Source: Pseudomonadota bacterium
GTDB taxonomy: Bacteria; Desulfobacterota; Desulfovibrionia; Desulfovibrionales; Desulfovibrionaceae
Length of the DNA stretch: 64,000 bases
Reading direction: 5' to 3'
Assembly (NCBI GenBank): GCA_023399375.1
Contig: JAEWPX010000173.1
Location: 1 to 64,000, forward strand
Shown: one piece after another, positions 60,998 through 64,000 of the stretch
How the letters are laid out: every line of letters starts with the position of its first letter
Position numbering within the stretch: position 1 is the first letter of the stretch
The notes under the pieces: model-generated
Databases searched by the model: none
Told to the model about the DNA's origin: nothing
The model's input: the letters and a program-made list of their open reading frames with translations, nothing else
Translations under genes and position numbers: made by a program

Positions 60998-61927
60998 TCA
61001 ACCTTGCGAGAAGCGCGAACTGATATAGGTGTAGGCGGCATGGGCGGCGCTTGCGCCATCACCAACGGCGGTAGCCACTTGGCGGCAGGATTTGGACCGG
61101 ATGTCCCCGGCCGCGAAGATGCCCGCAAGGGACGTGCGCATCTCCTCGTCGGTCTTGATGAACCCTCCGGAATCCCTCTCGAGGCCATCGGGGTAGAAGT
61201 CTCCCTGGGGCTCGAAGCCCACGAACACGAACACGCCATCCACGGGGATCGTGTGGCAGTCGCCGCTTTTGACGTCGCGCACCTCGATCCCGGTCACGCT
61301 GTCGTTGCCGCTTATGGAGCATACGACCGTGGAACGCAGGATCTCGATGACGGGACTGACGGAACAGCGGTCCTGGTAGCACTTCTGGCCGCGGAAATCG
61401 TCACGTCTGTGAATGAGGTAGAGCTTTTTCACCAGCCGCGACAGGTACAGCGATTCCTCCAGGGCCGAATTGCCGCCGCCGATGACGGCCACGGTCTGGC
61501 CCCGGAAGAAGTTGCCGTCGCACAGCGCGCAGTAGGAAACGCCCTTGCCGGCATATTCCTTCTCGCCCGGGATGCCCACCCGCTTGTAGCGGGCGCCGGT
61601 GCACAGGACCACGGCCGTGGCCTCGATGGTTTCGCCGCCGACGGTGATGCGGTGCAGTCCGTCCACGGTTTCGATGGCCCGGACCTCGTCGCCGATGCGG
61701 TCCACGGCGTAATGCCCGAGGTGGGCGGCCATGAGGTCGGCCAGCTTCCAGCCTTCGATGCCGTCCGGAAAGCCCGGGTAGTTCTCGATCAGATGCGTCA
61801 TGAGCATCTGTCCGCCCGGGGACAGCTTTTCCACCATGGCCACGGACACGTCGGACCGCGCCAGATACAGCGCGGCGGTGATCCCGGCCGGGCCGCCCCC
61901 GATCACGACGGCGTCATAACGTTTCAT
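60998..61927 (-). CDS. trxB: Thioredoxin-disulfide reductase
   Basis: A 309-residue flavoenzyme. The FAD site is GGGPAGITAAL (10-20), the redox pair is CALC (C133, C136) and the pyridine-nucleotide site VIGGGNSALEE. The pair reads CALC rather than the common CATC. It passes electrons to thioredoxin, whose gene lies three bases upstream on the same strand. A terminator follows at 60924-60943. Confidence 0.96.
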   Translation of the reverse strand: MKRYDAVVIGGGPAGITAALYLARSDVSVAMVEKLSPGGQMLMTHLIENYPGFPDGIEGWKLADLMAAHLGHYAVDRIGDEVRAIETVDGLHRITVGGETIEATAVVLCTGARYKRVGIPGEKEYAGKGVSYCALCDGNFFRGQTVAVIGGGNSALEESLYLSRLVKKLYLIHRRDDFRGQKCYQDRCSVSPVIEILRSTVVCSISGNDSVTGIEVRDVKSGDCHTIPVDGVFVFVGFEPQGDFYPDGLERDSGGFIKTDEEMRTSLAGIFAAGDIRSKSCRQVATAVGDGASAAHAAYTYISSRFSQG

Positions 61928-61930
61928 GGA

Positions 61931-62251
61931 TTACAGGGCCTTTTGCGTGAGCATTTCCTTGATGCTGCTCTTGGAGACCGCGCCGGTGATCTGCTCGACC
62001 ACTTCGCCGCCCTTGAAAAGGATCAGCGTGGGGATCGCGCGGATGCCGTACTTGCTCGGGGTGCTCGGGTTCTCGTCGACGTTCATTTTGGCCACCTTGA
62101 CCTGGCCGGTGTACTCGTTGGCCAGTTCGTCGATGACCGGCCCCATGGCCCGGCAAGGCCCGCACCAGGGAGCCCAGAAGTCCACCAGGACCGGCAGGTC
62201 GCACTGCAGGGCTTCGGCCTCGAAATTCGCATCGCTGAGTTGAATGGCCAT
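61931..62251 (-). CDS. trxA: Thioredoxin
   Basis: A 106-residue thioredoxin with WCGPC (C30, C33) and the cis-proline in IRAIPTLILF. It is paired with TrxB, three bases apart. The ATG at 62251 was chosen: AAGGAG lies seven bases upstream, while it would abut the ATG two codons earlier. Confidence 0.97.
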   Translation of the reverse strand: MAIQLSDANFEAEALQCDLPVLVDFWAPWCGPCRAMGPVIDELANEYTGQVKVAKMNVDENPSTPSKYGIRAIPTLILFKGGEVVEQITGAVSKSSIKEMLTQKAL

Positions 62252-62372
62252 GGGCATGCTCCTTTTGTGTAGTGGCCGGCCGGCAAAGCGGCCGGGTTTT
62301 TCGCTGACCCGGAAGGCGAACGCACGGAACCCGCTTGCGCGAGACGCCCGCGCAGTCCGCAACCATGAAAAC

Positions 62373-63494
62373 CTATTGCGGCTCGGGCCGGCTGTCAACC
62401 GATGCCGCGCCGGACGCGCTCCCCGCCCCACGGTAGTCCCAAGGCACCTTGCGGCCCCGGGGCACGGCATCGAGGGAGAGATCGTGGAAAAGCCCCGCCG
62501 CCGCCAGGCGGCAGCCGGCGGCGGCGATCATCGTGGCGTTGTCGGCGCAAAGGGCCTTTGGCGGCAGATAAAGCGGCACGCCGTGCCGCGCGGCCACGTC
62601 GGCGAGCATGTCGCGGATGCGCCCGTTGGCTGCCACGCCTCCGGCCGCGAGCAGCGAAGCGGCCCCCTTGGCCGGGCCGGCCAGCGCCCGTTCCATTTTG
62701 ACGCGCAGGGTGTCGGCAATAGCGTAATTGACGGCCGCGCACACCTGGCGCAATTCCATGGGCCAAGCGGCCGGGTCCGTGGGGCCGGCCTGCGTCGGCA
62801 TGACCGGCGCACGCAGTTGCGGATGGGCGGCGACGTGGTTGGCCACGGCGGTCTTGAGGCCGCTGAAGCTGAAATCCAGGTTCCGGTTGTCGAGATACGG
62901 GCGCGGAAAAAGGTCGCGGTCGGCCTCTATCCCCCGGCCCAGGACGTCGATGTAGACGCCGCCCGGATACGGCAGGTTCAGGGACTTCGCCGCCTTGTCG
63001 AAGGCCTCCCCGGCCGCGTCGTCCAGGGTGCGGCCAAGGACCGAGAGGTCGAGGGGGCCGGCGAGGCGCACGAGCTGGGTGTGGCCGCCGGAAACGAGCA
63101 ACCCTAGCGCCGGATAGGGCGCATCGTCGCGCCCGAGGACGGCGGCCAGGAGATGGGCATGCAGATGGTCCACGCCGACAAGGGGCTTGCCCGCGGCCAG
63201 GGCCAGGGCCTTGGCCGTGGCCAGACCGATGAGCAGGCTGCCGAGCAGGCCCGGGCCCCGGGCCACGGCCACGACGTCGACGTCGGCCATGGAAAGCCCG
63301 GACTGGGCGAACAGCGCGCGCAGGAGCGGCCCCATGCGGCGCAGGTGCTCCCGCGAGGCGAGCTCCGGCACCACTCCGCCGAACAGGGCATGGACATCGA
63401 TCTGCGAGGCGAGCTTTTCCAGGACGGGACGGCCGTCGCGGCAAAGCGCCACGGCCGTCTCGTCGCAGGAGGTCTCGATGCCGAGGCACAGCAT
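62373..63494 (-). CDS. tsaD: tRNA threonylcarbamoyltransferase TsaD
   Basis: A 373-residue TsaD (YgjD/Kae1), which forms t6A37 in tRNAs reading ANN codons. LGIETSCDETAVA opens the ASKHA fold, H110 and H114 in DHLHAHL bind iron, and GGHTQLV and SFSGLKTAV are typical. It follows the fructose-bisphosphatase gene by 10 bases and precedes trxA by 121. Confidence 0.96.
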   Translation of the reverse strand: MLCLGIETSCDETAVALCRDGRPVLEKLASQIDVHALFGGVVPELASREHLRRMGPLLRALFAQSGLSMADVDVVAVARGPGLLGSLLIGLATAKALALAAGKPLVGVDHLHAHLLAAVLGRDDAPYPALGLLVSGGHTQLVRLAGPLDLSVLGRTLDDAAGEAFDKAAKSLNLPYPGGVYIDVLGRGIEADRDLFPRPYLDNRNLDFSFSGLKTAVANHVAAHPQLRAPVMPTQAGPTDPAAWPMELRQVCAAVNYAIADTLRVKMERALAGPAKGAASLLAAGGVAANGRIRDMLADVAARHGVPLYLPPKALCADNATMIAAAGCRLAAAGLFHDLSLDAVPRGRKVPWDYRGAGSASGAASVDSRPEPQ

Positions 63495-63504
63495 GCTCGG
63501 CCGA

Positions 63505-64000
63505 CTACGCCTTGCGGGCGCGGGCGTAGATCTCCGTCACCTTGGCCACGTCGTTCTTGCTGCCGATGAAAAGCGGCACGCGCTGGTGCAGTTCCTCGGG
63601 CTCGATGGACAAGATGTTGCGCTCGCCGTCGCTGCCCGCGCCGCCGGCCTGCTCGCACACGAAGGAAAGCGGCGAGGCCTCGCACAAAAGGCGCAGCTTG
63701 CCCTTGGGCTTTTTCGGGTCGCGGCTGTCGGCGGGATAGAGGAAAATGCCGCCGTAGAGCAGGTTGCGGTGGAAGTCCGCGACCAGCGATCCGATGTAGC
63801 GCCCGCCGTAGGGCTGGCCGCGCAGGTTGTCCGAGCCCTTGAAGTAGTTGATGATCTCCCTGGTCGGCTCGTCCCAGTAGTTCCAGTAGGCCTCGTTGAC
63901 GGAATAGACGCGGCCGGTCTCGGGAATCCTGATGTCCGGGTGCGAGAGCAGGAACTCGCCCACGCTCGGGTCGAGCGTGAAGCCGTGGACGCCCTTGCCC
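63505..64000 (-). CDS. fbp: Fructose-1,6-bisphosphatase class I (3' part)
   Basis: The C-terminal 164 codons of a class I fructose-1,6-bisphosphatase, cut by the window end. GKGVHGFTLDPSVGEF continues upstream of 63963, then YSVNEAYWNYWDEP, GSLVADFHRNLLYGGIFLYP and HQRVPLFIGSKNDV match the family. The enzyme dephosphorylates FBP in gluconeogenesis. It precedes tsaD. Confidence 0.93.
   Translation of the reverse strand, partial: GKGVHGFTLDPSVGEFLLSHPDIRIPETGRVYSVNEAYWNYWDEPTREIINYFKGSDNLRGQPYGGRYIGSLVADFHRNLLYGGIFLYPADSRDPKKPKGKLRLLCEASPLSFVCEQAGGAGSDGERNILSIEPEELHQRVPLFIGSKNDVAKVTEIYARARKA

Overview
The window is GC-rich chromosomal DNA from a free-living bacterium, most probably a Desulfovibrio-type deltaproteobacterium (Desulfobacterota). 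The evidence is indirect: very high GC at third codon positions, a selenocysteine-containing SelD, a DUF1858 protein and a DsrE-like protein beside it, a DHH-CBS-nucleotidyltransferase fusion, a lone tatA, and a class of small cysteine-rich and periplasmic proteins. No rRNA, tRNA, CRISPR array, insertion sequence or prophage was seen. Almost all of the DNA is coding; the only gap over 300 bases is 8841-9691.

Layout. 1-9691: tRNA CCA-end enzyme fusion, xerD, folK, a YHS metal-site protein, a ferredoxin-nitroreductase, tgt and adenine deaminase, then an 850-base gene-poor gap. 9692-16033 (minus strand): typA, an orphan soluble histidine kinase overlapping an iron alcohol dehydrogenase, a YdjC-type deacetylase and ElbB. 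16188-21531 (plus strand): a very compact run of homocitrate/isopropylmalate-synthase-like enzyme, membrane protein, ABC exporter, DUF1858 protein, SelD with an in-frame UGA, and DsrE-like protein. 21622-24526: DUF389 membrane protein, secreted protein and GT92-like glycosyltransferase. 24608-39358 (minus): rpsT, glyS, glyQ, recO, a RodZ-like protein, two SurA-type foldases, mfd, cheW, a secreted protein and an M29 aminopeptidase. 39567-45901: infA, a beta-CASP nuclease, LOG protein, GNAT enzyme and several small or envelope proteins. 45959-50313 (minus): ilvC, ilvN, ilvB behind small DUF genes and yggT. 50540-64000: HAD phosphatase, tatA, amidase-miaA-coaD-rsmD-acyltransferase, an EF-G paralogue, bamD, trxB-trxA, tsaD and the end of a fructose-bisphosphatase gene.

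How the genes work together. Most are housekeeping: translation and tRNA modification (tgt, miaA, tsaD, rsmD, glyQS, rpsT, infA, typA, fusA2, CCA enzyme), envelope assembly (bamD, SurA-like proteins, RodZ-like protein, amidase, tatA), DNA repair and segregation (mfd, recO, xerD), branched-chain amino acid synthesis (ilvBNC) and thiol redox (trxAB). Several runs have 1-4 base start/stop overlaps and are probably translationally coupled.

The most interesting items are: (i) the selenoprotein SelD, whose UGA codon is followed by a strong SECIS-like hairpin, set between a CXXC DUF1858 protein and a DsrE-like protein, which suggests a chalcogen-handling cassette; (ii) a beta-rich C-terminal domain shared by the RodZ-like protein (two copies) and a SurA-type lipoprotein in the same gene run; (iii) a family of two-hairpin palindromic elements, three of whose four copies lie just 3' of a stop codon in the sense orientation (the fourth is at the window edge, where no upstream gene can be seen); (iv) a probable leaderless tgt mRNA. 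All functions are read from motifs and family knowledge; no database search was run.
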